A DNA stretch of 32,567 nucleotides from an uncultured Lachnospiraceae bacterium. Lineage in GTDB: Bacteria; Bacillota; Clostridia; Lachnospirales; Lachnospiraceae. The notes beneath the pieces were generated by a model. That model saw nothing but the letters and a program-made list of their open reading frames with translations, searched no databases and was not told the origin of the DNA. The stretch lies in assembly GCA_947600145.1 (NCBI GenBank), contig CANQGA010000015.1, positions 1-32,567 on the forward strand, written 5' to 3'. Each line of letters begins with the position of its first letter. Position 1 is the first letter of the stretch. The translations under genes and the position numbers were made by a program. Below are positions 23,866 to 32,567 of this stretch, one piece after another.

Positions 23866-25110
23866 ATGAAGAACAGAGTGAGAAGGAAGTTTTTTGGGGC
23901 CCTTCTGACTGTGGGCCTGATTTTGTGCGCTCATTTTGCCGCGTACGCCGCATCGGACGGCATGAGTCCGGAGCAGATGCTTGAAACGGCGAAAGAGCAG
24001 GAATCCGCGGTCACCGGCGAAGATCCGCGTCTGATACCGGACAGCCGGCTGGTAGTGACGGACAGGACGGAAAATGATATCCGCGTCACGTCGATCGCGG
24101 GTCAGTGCCTGGAAAAGGGAAATGACCAGGTGTTTTATGTGATCGGAAAGGATTATGTGCCGGAGGGGAGCGCTTTGCCGGCGGTGTTCGGCGCGGCGGT
24201 GGAGTATTCCTGCACGGAAGAGGCGTCTGCCGGGCGGGAGGACGGAACCTACTGCCTGATGCGGTTTGCGGTTCGCCGGACCGGCGAAAGAATCGAAGAA
24301 GACGGAGCAGCCGATGACGGAACGGACGGATCAGACCGGGGAGACAAAGAGGCTGTAGCGGAGGACCGGCTCCCGGCGCGGCGCCGCTGGAATCTTGGAG
24401 ACCTGGTGCTGCGGACGATTGACGGAGTCAGTTACGCGTTCCGCTGTATCGACCAGAATTACGGGGAAGGAGACGCGATGGGACAGAGTCTTGCATTGTT
24501 TCTGTGCGAGTCCGTGATCCCGGCGGATACAGGGTCGGAGATGGTCTACGGAAAGAGGGAAGACGGCAGCTTCGGTTACGAATTTCATCCCGGACCGATC
24601 GTGAATTTCGGGGAAAGCGCGGAATACGCGGATTCTGCCGTACGCGCGTGGCTGACCTTAAATGAGTCGGATTCCGAACTGTTTCCCGATGTGAACGTGG
24701 GTGTGGACAGCAGCTGCACGGGGCGGACAGCGGACGGCCTTTTCAGCCGTTTTTCGGCCTCGGACCTGACGTTTCACAGGCTGGGAAGCCAGTATCTGAC
24801 CGGAAAATATTTTATCCTGTCGCTGGAGGAGGCGCTGCGGTACCGGGAGTATCTGTGGAAGGTGGACGGCTGCGGGGAAGAAGAGTCCGCGGCGAATACG
24901 GGAACCTTCAGCAGGGGCTACTGGCTGCGGACGCCGATGGGGGACGGCTCGGGAAAAGATACCGGGTTTGTGTATATTGTGGATCTTGTGAACGGAAGCC
25001 TGCATCCGCAGGCTGTAAAGCCGGACGCGGAGGGGGAGACGGATCCGGAGCTGGCGGTGACCGGTCCCATCGGAGTCCGTCCGGCATTTGTGCTGAGACA
25101 GGCAGACTGA
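23866..25110 (+). CDS. Secreted DUF6273 domain protein
   Basis: This 414-residue protein has a signal peptide (1-29: KNRVRRKFF, hydrophobic core, AAYA cleavage region). A short N-terminal domain of unknown type and an acidic linker (about 148-172) follow. The C-terminal domain (about 178-410) has the DUF6273 pattern: WNLGDLVLRTIDGVSYAFRCID, ALFLCESVIPAD, SAVRAWLT, YFILSLEEALRY, GYWLRTPMGDGSG and GVRPAFVL. Such domains occur in exported or surface Firmicute proteins and resemble formylglycine-enzyme/C-lectin-like folds in layout; their role is unknown. GAAAGGA at 23854-23860 sets the start. It is first of three exported-protein genes read from the promoter at 23475. Confidence 0.82.
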   Translation: MKNRVRRKFFGALLTVGLILCAHFAAYAASDGMSPEQMLETAKEQESAVTGEDPRLIPDSRLVVTDRTENDIRVTSIAGQCLEKGNDQVFYVIGKDYVPEGSALPAVFGAAVEYSCTEEASAGREDGTYCLMRFAVRRTGERIEEDGAADDGTDGSDRGDKEAVAEDRLPARRRWNLGDLVLRTIDGVSYAFRCIDQNYGEGDAMGQSLALFLCESVIPADTGSEMVYGKREDGSFGYEFHPGPIVNFGESAEYADSAVRAWLTLNESDSELFPDVNVGVDSSCTGRTADGLFSRFSASDLTFHRLGSQYLTGKYFILSLEEALRYREYLWKVDGCGEEESAANTGTFSRGYWLRTPMGDGSGKDTGFVYIVDLVNGSLHPQAVKPDAEGETDPELAVTGPIGVRPAFVLRQAD

Positions 25111-25153
25111 CGCGCAGGCGCGGTCAGCAAAGAGAGAAAAGGAGCGGAGAGCT

Positions 25154-28100
25154 ATGGAGAAGAACAGAAAAAGAATAACAGATGATCAATTTGGAAAATC
25201 CGGACTGCGCGGACGCTGTATGAAGCGGCGCGCGGCAGCCGTTATGGCCGCCGCGGTGCTTCTGCAGTCATGGTCCGGCGGTCTGACAGCCGCCGCGCAT
25301 ATGGCGGCGGAGAAAACGGCCGGGGTCGTACAGCAGGAAGATATGGCCGCGTTTGAGGAGGAGTTTCAGACGGCGACGATCTCGGACGCGGCCGCGATGG
25401 CCGCGGTTCTATCGGATCCCTGGGAGGGCTGGAACGGTGACGCGGATTTTCCGGGGGACGGGACTGAGGAGAAACCGTATCAGATTCGCTCCCTGGCCCA
25501 TCTGATGGGACTGTCCCAGGCTGTCGCCGAGGGTGAGAGCTTTGAGGGAGAATATTTTGAGCTGACCCAGGACATCAATCTGGCCAATCTGGATGTAAAC
25601 GGCGGGAACTGGAACCCGATCGGCTGGTATCAGAGCGCGGACGAGATGGACGGGGAAGTACAGCACCCGTTCAGCGGTCATTTTGACGGACGGGGCCATA
25701 TGATCCGGAATCTGAATATCGACGGAACGGAAGCAGGTCTGAGCTGTCTGGGGCTTTTCGGCGTGATCGACGGCGGTTCGGTGGAAAATGTGAAGGTGAC
25801 GGCCGGCAATATCTTCGGATGTGATCAGACGGCTGTTCTGGCCGGCGTTATCCGCGGCGGCGCGGTGATCCGGGACGTGACCGTGTCCGGATATGTGTCC
25901 GCGAAAGGCGGAGAGCCGGGGCACGCGGGCGGTATCACTGCCGTGGCGGACGGTTCCGGCGGACGTGTGACGATCGAAAACTGTACGGCAGATAATATCG
26001 CCGTTGCCTCCGATCAGACGACAGGCTGCGTGGGAGGGATTGCCGGCGAGGCGAAAGAAGCGGATCTGGTTGACAGCACCGTTCAGACCGGAAGGATCAA
26101 TTCCAACCACATTCAGGGGCTGGGTTATGTAGGCGGCGTCGCCGGCCGGATGGAGGAGACCAGGATCTATAACTCCTATGTCAGCGGCCTGATCGGCGGG
26201 CATCAGAGCCGGGCCGTGGGAGGGCTTGTCGGCGAGTATGTGAGCGGAGACCTGATCCTGGGGCGGTTCGCGGGGGAGATCAGCCCTACCGGTATGGGGA
26301 AGGCTACGCGCGAGGGCACCTTCGTGGGCACCCGGGATCTGTCCCATCCGTTCCGCTACGGCACGGAACCGGGGGATAATCTGGCGTACCTTTTCGCGGA
26401 TACGGCTCCCGGCGCGAAGCAGGCATCAGGTTCCGGCGAAGAGGACGATAATACATTTTCCTACAGCGCCCATATCGGATACTGGCTGGATAATCAGAGA
26501 AGCTTCAGCCTCCTGTCCGGCAACGCGGAGAAGAGCGGCGGAGATACGTATTTCTATCAGGAACTGGAAAACGGAGTACGGTTTATCATAACGTCCAAGC
26601 TGCAGAATGAGTTTACGGCTCAGGGATCGACAGAGGGACTCAGCTTCCGCCTGGATCATTTCGCACCGGGACAGCAGGGGCAGCCGGTGAAGGGATATCT
26701 GCTGTCCGTCCCGCGGATCGACACGCGCAACGCCAACGGCACCTACGATACGGATGTGGCGTCCCTGACGGCCGTTCCGGAGGGAAATTCGTCCTATTAC
26801 CGTCCCATCGATAAGAATAATCCGGCCGCGGTCGCGCCGGGCGTGACGGTTACGGTGACGACCGCGCCCAAAAACAGGGAAACCGACCGTTATCAGATGG
26901 CGGCGGACAGTTCTGAGCGGGGAGGCGTGAAACCGCCGGTTTATATCAATAAGCTGGGAAGGCAGGTCCCGATGTCCTATGTGACGGGAGGAACCTATAC
27001 ATTTACGATGCCGGAGAGGGATACCCAGATCAATGTGGAGTACGTGAAGGTGACCACGCAGCTTACCATGACGCCTGAGGAGACGGAGATCAATGTGACG
27101 CAGACCAGGACCGGGGACCGCAAATCTCCGGATATCGTGACGGAGGTGCGCGACGGAAGGGGAACTCTGATCGCCCGGTATATCGACGAGATGCAGGATG
27201 CGTCTGTCCAGGTGCAGCCGGTCCGGATCCACAGCGAACATAACGCGGACGGAGGCGCGGCAGACAGGTCGGTTCTCTGGTCAGTGGACGACAGCGATCT
27301 GATCGATCTTGTCTCTGAAGCCGGCTATACCGGGAAGGACGCGCAGATCCTGCCGAATCTGAACGGCGCGTTCATCCGGAATACCGCCGCGGAGCAGGCG
27401 CAGGCGCAGGCGGACGGCGGATATCTGGAAGCGATCCGGCCCACTGTCTATGAGAAGCACGCCGTAGTGACCGCTTCTTCCAATCCGGATACATCGGCGG
27501 ACCATGTGGCGGTTCTCGGAAACTGCAAGGTTACGGTGCGGTTCCAGATCCTGGATTATACGACCCGCAGGGTGGAAGGACTTCAGCTGAATAAGAGCGA
27601 TGTCGTGATGACAGTTACCAGGAAGCTGACCGGATCCCGTTTGAATCCTACAGAGACGATCACGTGCTCGGAACCGGTGGTATTGGCGGCGAGCCTCTAC
27701 CCGGAACGGCCGTTTTACAAAAATGTGTCCTGGAGCGATGCCGGAAGCGGGGCGGCGGTCCTTCTGACGCCCCAGGGGAGCAACGCGTCCCAGTGCGCGG
27801 TGACGGTCCGGTATGACGCCGGGGGAAAGGAAAATCCGGCCTGGATCCAGAATGTGATCAACGCGGACAATGAGAAAAAGAAGAAAGATCCGTACGCGAA
27901 GGCAGAAGGTTCCGCGCAGTATACGGAGACGGTGACCGCGGTGAGCGAGGATCAGACCAACGGGCATATCTTTGCGCAGTGCCGGATCACGATCTGTCTG
28001 AAGACCGAGGATCAGACGACGGTCAGAAGCTCGGGCGGCTCATCCGGTTCCGGAGGAGGAACCGCGTCTTCCGGCTCGGGCATGGGCGGAGGCCAGAGCG

Positions 28101-28549
28101 CGGGACCGGGTATCGCGTTCCCTGACGCGGCGGTTCCGGGGGCGCCGGGGCTTGCGGGACAGTCGGGCCCCGCGTCGGGCGGCGTGTCCGCAGCGGGCGC
28201 CGTGACCGGTCTCTGGCAGCAGGCGGCAGACGGGCGCTGGTCCTTCCTTGTGGGACAGCAGCCGTATCGCGGCCGGTGGGCCTATATTTTCAATTCGTAT
28301 GCGGATCCTCTGAAGGGACAGTCGAATGTGGACTGGTTCTATTTTGACGAGGACGGAAGCATGGCGACAGGCTGGAGATGGATCCCCGCGGGCGACGGCC
28401 TGCTGAGGTGCTACTATTTCAATGAGATCTCAGACGGCACGCGGGGAGCCATGCTCCACGGATGTACGACGCCTGACGGCTGGCAGGTGGACGAAAGCGG
28501 CGCATGGACGCTCGGCGGCGCCGTACAGACCAGACAGGCGCAGCAGTAA
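25154..28549 (+). CDS. Large surface protein with GLUG-like repeats and C-terminal wall-binding-like region
   Basis: This 1131-residue exported protein has a long-n-region signal peptide (about 1-48, with MKRRAAAVMAAAVLLQSW as the core). An FPGDGTEEKPYQIRS region follows that is typical of the start of GLUG and adhesin beta-helices. GLUG-like units occur at about 292-375 (VGGIAGEAKEADLVDSTV, VGGVAGRMEETRIYNSYV, VGGLVGEYVSGDLIL). The middle is beta-rich and Ig-like. A Ser/Gly/Pro linker leads to a C-terminal part (about 1025-1120) with WFYFDEDGSMATGWRWI, CYYFNE and GWQVDESGAW, which resembles choline/glucan-binding wall repeats. No LPXTG motif is seen, so attachment is probably non-covalent. 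AAAAGGAG precedes the ATG; the Met at residue 23 lacks a ribosome site. It lies 43 nt after the DUF6273 gene. Confidence 0.82.
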   Translation: MEKNRKRITDDQFGKSGLRGRCMKRRAAAVMAAAVLLQSWSGGLTAAAHMAAEKTAGVVQQEDMAAFEEEFQTATISDAAAMAAVLSDPWEGWNGDADFPGDGTEEKPYQIRSLAHLMGLSQAVAEGESFEGEYFELTQDINLANLDVNGGNWNPIGWYQSADEMDGEVQHPFSGHFDGRGHMIRNLNIDGTEAGLSCLGLFGVIDGGSVENVKVTAGNIFGCDQTAVLAGVIRGGAVIRDVTVSGYVSAKGGEPGHAGGITAVADGSGGRVTIENCTADNIAVASDQTTGCVGGIAGEAKEADLVDSTVQTGRINSNHIQGLGYVGGVAGRMEETRIYNSYVSGLIGGHQSRAVGGLVGEYVSGDLILGRFAGEISPTGMGKATREGTFVGTRDLSHPFRYGTEPGDNLAYLFADTAPGAKQASGSGEEDDNTFSYSAHIGYWLDNQRSFSLLSGNAEKSGGDTYFYQELENGVRFIITSKLQNEFTAQGSTEGLSFRLDHFAPGQQGQPVKGYLLSVPRIDTRNANGTYDTDVASLTAVPEGNSSYYRPIDKNNPAAVAPGVTVTVTTAPKNRETDRYQMAADSSERGGVKPPVYINKLGRQVPMSYVTGGTYTFTMPERDTQINVEYVKVTTQLTMTPEETEINVTQTRTGDRKSPDIVTEVRDGRGTLIARYIDEMQDASVQVQPVRIHSEHNADGGAADRSVLWSVDDSDLIDLVSEAGYTGKDAQILPNLNGAFIRNTAAEQAQAQADGGYLEAIRPTVYEKHAVVTASSNPDTSADHVAVLGNCKVTVRFQILDYTTRRVEGLQLNKSDVVMTVTRKLTGSRLNPTETITCSEPVVLAASLYPERPFYKNVSWSDAGSGAAVLLTPQGSNASQCAVTVRYDAGGKENPAWIQNVINADNEKKKKDPYAKAEGSAQYTETVTAVSEDQTNGHIFAQCRITICLKTEDQTTVRSSGGSSGSGGGTASSGSGMGGGQSAGPGIAFPDAAVPGAPGLAGQSGPASGGVSAAGAVTGLWQQAADGRWSFLVGQQPYRGRWAYIFNSYADPLKGQSNVDWFYFDEDGSMATGWRWIPAGDGLLRCYYFNEISDGTRGAMLHGCTTPDGWQVDESGAWTLGGAVQTRQAQQ

Positions 28550-28573
28550 GAAAGAATCTGAGGGAGGTACAGC

Positions 28574-31500
28574 ATGAAGAGGAGATACGTTTGGGGCAGG
28601 CGGAGACGGCTTTTGTCCGGTCTTCTTGCTTTCGTCTGTTTCTGCATGGCGTTTCTGCCGTTTTTTGAGGGAACGTCCATCGTCAGCCGCGCGGGGACAT
28701 TTACGGGGAGAAATATATGGACCGGCGGTTCTGAGACGATGCTGGGACACAGCAGGAACTATTTTTACCGGTGGTCGGACGGTCATCAGCTGACGTTCTG
28801 TATTTCGCCGGGGAAACATATGGGGTCGGCGGTCGTGGCAAGCGGTATGCGCACAAGCATTGAAGACGGCTCCTGGCCGTATATCTCGAGCGAAGAAGAC
28901 TATATGCGGCTTGCCATGATCTGCGGCTGGCTGGAGGCAAACGGCGCCGCGGCGGCGGACAACGCGACCTACGCGGCGGCCCAGACGGCGGTATGGTCGA
29001 TCGTTTACGAAGGCTGGAACGGCGCGGAAGCGCTGGAGAGCGTGGTAGACCGCCATGTGCCCGGAACGTATGCCCGGTGGCAGGTTTTGAGGGACTATGT
29101 CGAAGAGACGCAGAAGGAACGGCCCGACTGGCTGGAGACCTCCCTCTATCTGGCTAAAAAGAAGCCTGTCGGAATGGAGATGAAAGACGGGATCTGGACC
29201 GCGGAGCTCGATCTCACGGGATATCCGGGGCTGGCCGTACCGAATTGGGGCTGGATGGAGGAGGTCCCCGGATGGAATATGGAACTGACCGGATCGAAGC
29301 TCCGCCTTACCTATTCGGGAGGCCAGTCCTCCTCCGTGGGCGTATTTTTCCTGGTTCCGCCGGAGCTGGCAGACTGGTGCAGGAATACGGAAAGCCTGAA
29401 TTTCTATATACCGGCCGGGGATCCCAGCCGGATCCAGGCCATGATCAGCAGCGGTCCCCGCCTGCAGGCGCTGTATCTGTATCTGTCTACGGACGGGGCT
29501 GTCCATGGCCAGGCGGAATCGCAGACGGAGCTGACGATCTATGAACACAGGGAAACATTTGAAGCGCATTACCGGGTTGCGCTTGACAAGGCCTGCGCGG
29601 AGACCGGCATGCCGCTCGAAGGGGTGGAGTATCAGGTTCTGGAAGCGGTTGGAGGAGACAGACCCGGCGGCCTGGAGTCCGCTGCCATGTCGCCGAGACC
29701 CGCTGTCTGGGACGGCTTTAAGGTGTGCGCCGACACGGCGACGGATCAGGACGGCCATATCGTTCATACGGATACAAAGAAATATGAGTATGATAAAACA
29801 TACTGTGGCGGACACCCGAGCCCGGAATATCTCTCTGACGAGGGAGTGACGGATCCAGCGGAGCTTGAGGCGATCGCGGCGGAGAACGCGCTCCTGGAAG
29901 AACAGTGGAACGCCCAGAAGGCTGCCTGCGCGGACAGCACGGATTTCCACAGCGACGAGCCGGGGGAAGGGCTCCGGATGATGCTGGAGGACAGGCAGAG
30001 AACGTATGAAGAATTCATTGGGCTGGAATATGACTATACCTTCCGGGAAACGCGCGCGCGATACGGTTACACTCTTCACGGACAGCACGGCGATGACGAG
30101 CCGATCGATGTTCTTCGCGTACCGTCGGCCGAATCGGGCGGAAGCGCAAGAATAGTAAACAGAAAAGTGGAGATAAATGAATATATTGGATACGAAATCG
30201 GCATGAAAGTGGGTGATACAGGCGAGTATTCGGCAAATAAAGATGCGAATATGGGGATTATATTGAAAAAAGTCCTGATTGAATGCCTGAGGACGCCCGG
30301 GAATCCCCGGGCGGGCCGTGAAGAAGAGAACGCGGCTGAAAGGGAACCGGCATCGCCGGCAGACGCGGCCGGCGCGGAGATCGGTGATAGTTTCGGGGAA
30401 AAAGCGACTGCTTCGGACGCGGCGCAGGTCCGGATCCGGGGAGCGGCGCGGGTTTCACTTCTGCGTGAGATGGCGGCCGACGCGTCCCTTCCGGAGCCGG
30501 TTCTGGATGACGAGCCCTGGCTTGAGCCGGCCGGAGACAGCGGAGAGCCGGCGGGGACGATCCATGTAACGGATCACCGGACGGAAGGGGAGATCCATAT
30601 CAACAAGCGCGATATGCAGCTTAAGGCCGGGGAGAACGGGACCTACGACAGCTATGGAGATACGCAGGGAGACGCGTCGCTGGAAGGAGCGGTCTACGGG
30701 CTGTATGCCGCGGAAGACATCGTTCATCCGGACGGAACGACCGGCGTGGTCTACCGGGCCGGGGATCTGACGGCGGTTGCGGCCACGGACAAAAACGGAG
30801 ACGCCTCCTTTATGGCGTATACGGAGGAGAGCGCGGCGTCGCTTGCGGCGGCCAATCAGGACGGAACCTGGATCGGGCATCCGCTGCTTCTGGGTCACTA
30901 TCAGGTGCGTGAAATCGCGCGCTCCGAAGGATATGAGCTGACGCTGCTGGACGGCGGACCGGAGTTTTCGGGGCGGGCCGATGTGACGACTCCGATGAGT
31001 CATCCGATCGATATGCACGACGGCTCCTGGACGGAATTCGAAGTGACCTATCAGGGCACGGAGAACGGCTTCGATATCCTGATCAGCGGATATCCTGAGA
31101 ATACGGAGTTTTATCGTTCCCAAATGACCGAGACATCTGAGAAAACCAAAGTTTGGGTGGGTTCCGAGCTGGTCGAGACCGGGGAGTATGAGAAAGCGGA
31201 GGCCGGGGAGTACCGGCTTGACGCCGACGGAAATTACATTCCGAAGAAGGATGGCTCGGGAAGACCGCTTTACGATATGTCGCGGCCTGTGACGCGGACG
31301 TATCCGGTGACGCGGCGGCTGAACTATTATCCGACCGGAGACGCGGAGGCAAACGTGGATCCGGATAAATGGAATGACGTTTCGGCTGTCGATCCGGAAT
31401 ATGTGAAGGCGGAGACAGAATCCGTTCTGGATCAGATGGGATACCTGATCCTGGACGGGGAAGAGACGTCCGCGGCCCCGTGGACAGAGATCACGCTGGC

Positions 31501-32567
31501 GGGGAATACCAATCAGGAGCTGATCCTGGGCATCCGGGCATGGTTTTTGGAGAATTCCTTCTGGGACAGCGGCGCGGTGGACCGGGTCTGGGAGGAGGAC
31601 GGAAGCTGGCACGCTCTGGTATTTCATGATTACAGACGATCCGATGCCGCCGCGGTCTATGAGGCTCTGACCGGAAGACTTTACGTGCGGATCGACGTTC
31701 AGGTCGAGGGAGCGGGAACGCGCCATATGTATGTGTGCTATGAAGAGGCGGATTATACGATGGAGGGCGGATACGCCGTGGTGGAGTCGATCCGCCAGAA
31801 TGAAGCGTTGGCATTCGGCGCGCGGATGGAAGACGCGGTAGGGCCGGAATATGCCGCGCTCTATGAACAGTATGCGGAAGGCGAGTACCGTCTGGACGGC
31901 AGCGGACAGAAAATACCGGTCCGTGAATGGAGGGATATCTATGAGGTCCGCGAGGAGGCCGGCAGCGATTATGAGCTGACGCCTTTGGAGGCAGAGTATG
32001 ATCCGGTTCGCAGAATGTATCGGATCCATGTGGATACGAAGAAAGAATGGGATCCGTCGGAGGCGGCGGTGACGGAAACCTTCCGGGCCGTAACACGGGA
32101 GAAAACCGCGCCGGAAGACGGCGGGACATTTTACAGCGACTATCTGCTGAATGAAACCGGCGCAGGCGCGAGCGCATACGCGGCGCCGGAGGAGCTGTCC
32201 GGGGCCCCGGGACAGGAACCTGAAGACGGTTCGGGGCAGGCAGACGAGCGCTTTGGTCTGGTAAAGCTGACGTATCCGGGACAGATCAGCCCAGCTCAGG
32301 ACGGCGCGGGCACGCCGGGATACGGAACGAGGACTTCCCCGGCGGGCGTGCAGGAGCGGGAGATCGTACAGACGGTAAAGGTGTTCAAGGATATCAGCGG
32401 AGAGGACGGAACCGCGCAGGGGGCGGATCATTTCCGGTTCAAGGCGTATCTGAAAAGCAATCTGCTGCGGCTGTACCGGGATAAAGACGGCCTTGTGACC
32501 TGGCTGGACCGGCGGGGAGAGCCGATCGATCTGAACGGGTATCTTGGGGCTTTTCCCGGGCTTGTGC
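28574..32567 (+). CDS. Large thioester-domain and SpaA-like surface adhesin (3' end outside window)
   Basis: The frame is open for 1331 codons to the window end. A signal peptide (about 1-40, KRRYVWGRRRRLLSG then a hydrophobic core) is followed by a domain with FCISPGK (Cys76) and AAAQTAVWSI (Gln137). These match the Cys and the hydrophobic-Q-x-A-hydrophobic-W motif of Cys-Gln thioester domains, which bind host or other targets covalently. A SpaA/Cna-B-like domain is visible at about 670-790: EIHINKRDMQL with the Lys, LEGAVYGLYAAED, then LLLGHYQVREIARSEGYEL with the Glu of a typical isopeptide site. Further beta-rich modules fill the rest, with recurring GEYRLDADGNYIPKK / GEYRLDGSGQKIPVR units. 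AGGGAGG at 28561-28567 sets the start. An AT-rich patch lies at about 30145-30285. The sorting signal is beyond the window. Confidence 0.83.
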   Translation, partial: MKRRYVWGRRRRLLSGLLAFVCFCMAFLPFFEGTSIVSRAGTFTGRNIWTGGSETMLGHSRNYFYRWSDGHQLTFCISPGKHMGSAVVASGMRTSIEDGSWPYISSEEDYMRLAMICGWLEANGAAAADNATYAAAQTAVWSIVYEGWNGAEALESVVDRHVPGTYARWQVLRDYVEETQKERPDWLETSLYLAKKKPVGMEMKDGIWTAELDLTGYPGLAVPNWGWMEEVPGWNMELTGSKLRLTYSGGQSSSVGVFFLVPPELADWCRNTESLNFYIPAGDPSRIQAMISSGPRLQALYLYLSTDGAVHGQAESQTELTIYEHRETFEAHYRVALDKACAETGMPLEGVEYQVLEAVGGDRPGGLESAAMSPRPAVWDGFKVCADTATDQDGHIVHTDTKKYEYDKTYCGGHPSPEYLSDEGVTDPAELEAIAAENALLEEQWNAQKAACADSTDFHSDEPGEGLRMMLEDRQRTYEEFIGLEYDYTFRETRARYGYTLHGQHGDDEPIDVLRVPSAESGGSARIVNRKVEINEYIGYEIGMKVGDTGEYSANKDANMGIILKKVLIECLRTPGNPRAGREEENAAEREPASPADAAGAEIGDSFGEKATASDAAQVRIRGAARVSLLREMAADASLPEPVLDDEPWLEPAGDSGEPAGTIHVTDHRTEGEIHINKRDMQLKAGENGTYDSYGDTQGDASLEGAVYGLYAAEDIVHPDGTTGVVYRAGDLTAVAATDKNGDASFMAYTEESAASLAAANQDGTWIGHPLLLGHYQVREIARSEGYELTLLDGGPEFSGRADVTTPMSHPIDMHDGSWTEFEVTYQGTENGFDILISGYPENTEFYRSQMTETSEKTKVWVGSELVETGEYEKAEAGEYRLDADGNYIPKKDGSGRPLYDMSRPVTRTYPVTRRLNYYPTGDAEANVDPDKWNDVSAVDPEYVKAETESVLDQMGYLILDGEETSAAPWTEITLAGNTNQELILGIRAWFLENSFWDSGAVDRVWEEDGSWHALVFHDYRRSDAAAVYEALTGRLYVRIDVQVEGAGTRHMYVCYEEADYTMEGGYAVVESIRQNEALAFGARMEDAVGPEYAALYEQYAEGEYRLDGSGQKIPVREWRDIYEVREEAGSDYELTPLEAEYDPVRRMYRIHVDTKKEWDPSEAAVTETFRAVTREKTAPEDGGTFYSDYLLNETGAGASAYAAPEELSGAPGQEPEDGSGQADERFGLVKLTYPGQISPAQDGAGTPGYGTRTSPAGVQEREIVQTVKVFKDISGEDGTAQGADHFRFKAYLKSNLLRLYRDKDGLVTWLDRRGEPIDLNGYLGAFPGLV
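30145..30285 (+). other. AT-rich, codon-atypical patch inside the adhesin gene
   Basis: The reading frame stays open, but codons switch to ATA, GTA, AAA, AAT and TTG, unlike the GC-ending codons on both sides. The encoded stretch runs roughly from ARIVNRKVEINEYIGYE to IILKKVLIE. It may be a recombined segment or a conserved domain edge. Confidence 0.5.

Noticed and set aside
28430-30088. Minus-strand open frame of 552 codons
   Set aside because: It overlaps two well-supported plus-strand genes, has no ribosome site or domain pattern, and has a composition typical of antisense translation of GC-rich DNA.
30455-32431. Very long minus-strand open frame (658 codons) opposite the adhesin gene
   Set aside because: It is a GC-bias shadow: the plus frame is continuous with a signal peptide, ribosome site and recognisable domains, while the minus product is Arg/Pro/His-rich with no motif.

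Overview
The window looks like chromosomal DNA from a GC-rich member of the Firmicutes, most probably a Lachnospiraceae-type gut Clostridium. This is an inference from AGGAGG-type ribosome sites, SigA-like promoters, a type I signal peptidase with a single N-terminal anchor, DUF3810, DUF6273 and GLUG proteins, and SpaA/thioester adhesin architecture. I saw no rRNA, tRNA, CRISPR array, insertion sequence or phage gene. The window opens inside one gene and closes inside another.

Region 1 (1-633) holds the 5' part of a divergent, secreted, Gly-Pro-Gly-rich protein and an AT-rich divergent promoter region. Region 2 (634-17425) is one long co-directional cell-surface polysaccharide locus. In order it encodes a GT2, an ATP-grasp ligase, a DegT-type sugar aminotransferase, a polyprenyl-phosphate-sugar-synthase-like GT2, a MOP/Wzx flippase, a rhamnosyltransferase-like GT2, DUF2304, DUF2142, RmlC, an ABC polysaccharide exporter (Wzm and a Wzt with C-terminal domain), a 1338-residue multidomain protein (methyltransferase, kinase-like, coiled coil, GT2, GT4) and a secreted metallo-beta-lactamase-fold protein. 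The likely logic is cytoplasmic chain assembly, capping and length control by the big protein, recognition of the cap by the Wzt C-terminal domain, and export by Wzm/Wzt. A separate lipid-sugar, flippase and membrane-transferase set could decorate the chain outside.

Region 3 (17440-23422) is a housekeeping interlude. It holds a convergent signal peptidase I with an inserted Cys4 zinc-ribbon-like loop, a divergent DUF3810 zinc-peptidase-like membrane protein, a GlgB homologue whose third catalytic Asp is His, and an MscS channel with seven acidic 12-residue repeats. The channel gene overlaps glgB by ATGA, and a clear intrinsic terminator follows it. Region 4 (23475-32567) begins with a strong SigA-type promoter and a leader of about 350 nt. 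It then encodes three exported proteins in tandem: a DUF6273 protein, a GLUG/repeat-type wall protein, and a large thioester plus SpaA-like adhesin cut by the window end.

The best candidates for something under-described are the WbdD-like terminator module fused to two glycosyltransferases in a Gram-positive ABC-exporter locus, the active-site-altered GlgB coupled to a mechanosensitive channel, and the zinc-ribbon signal peptidase.
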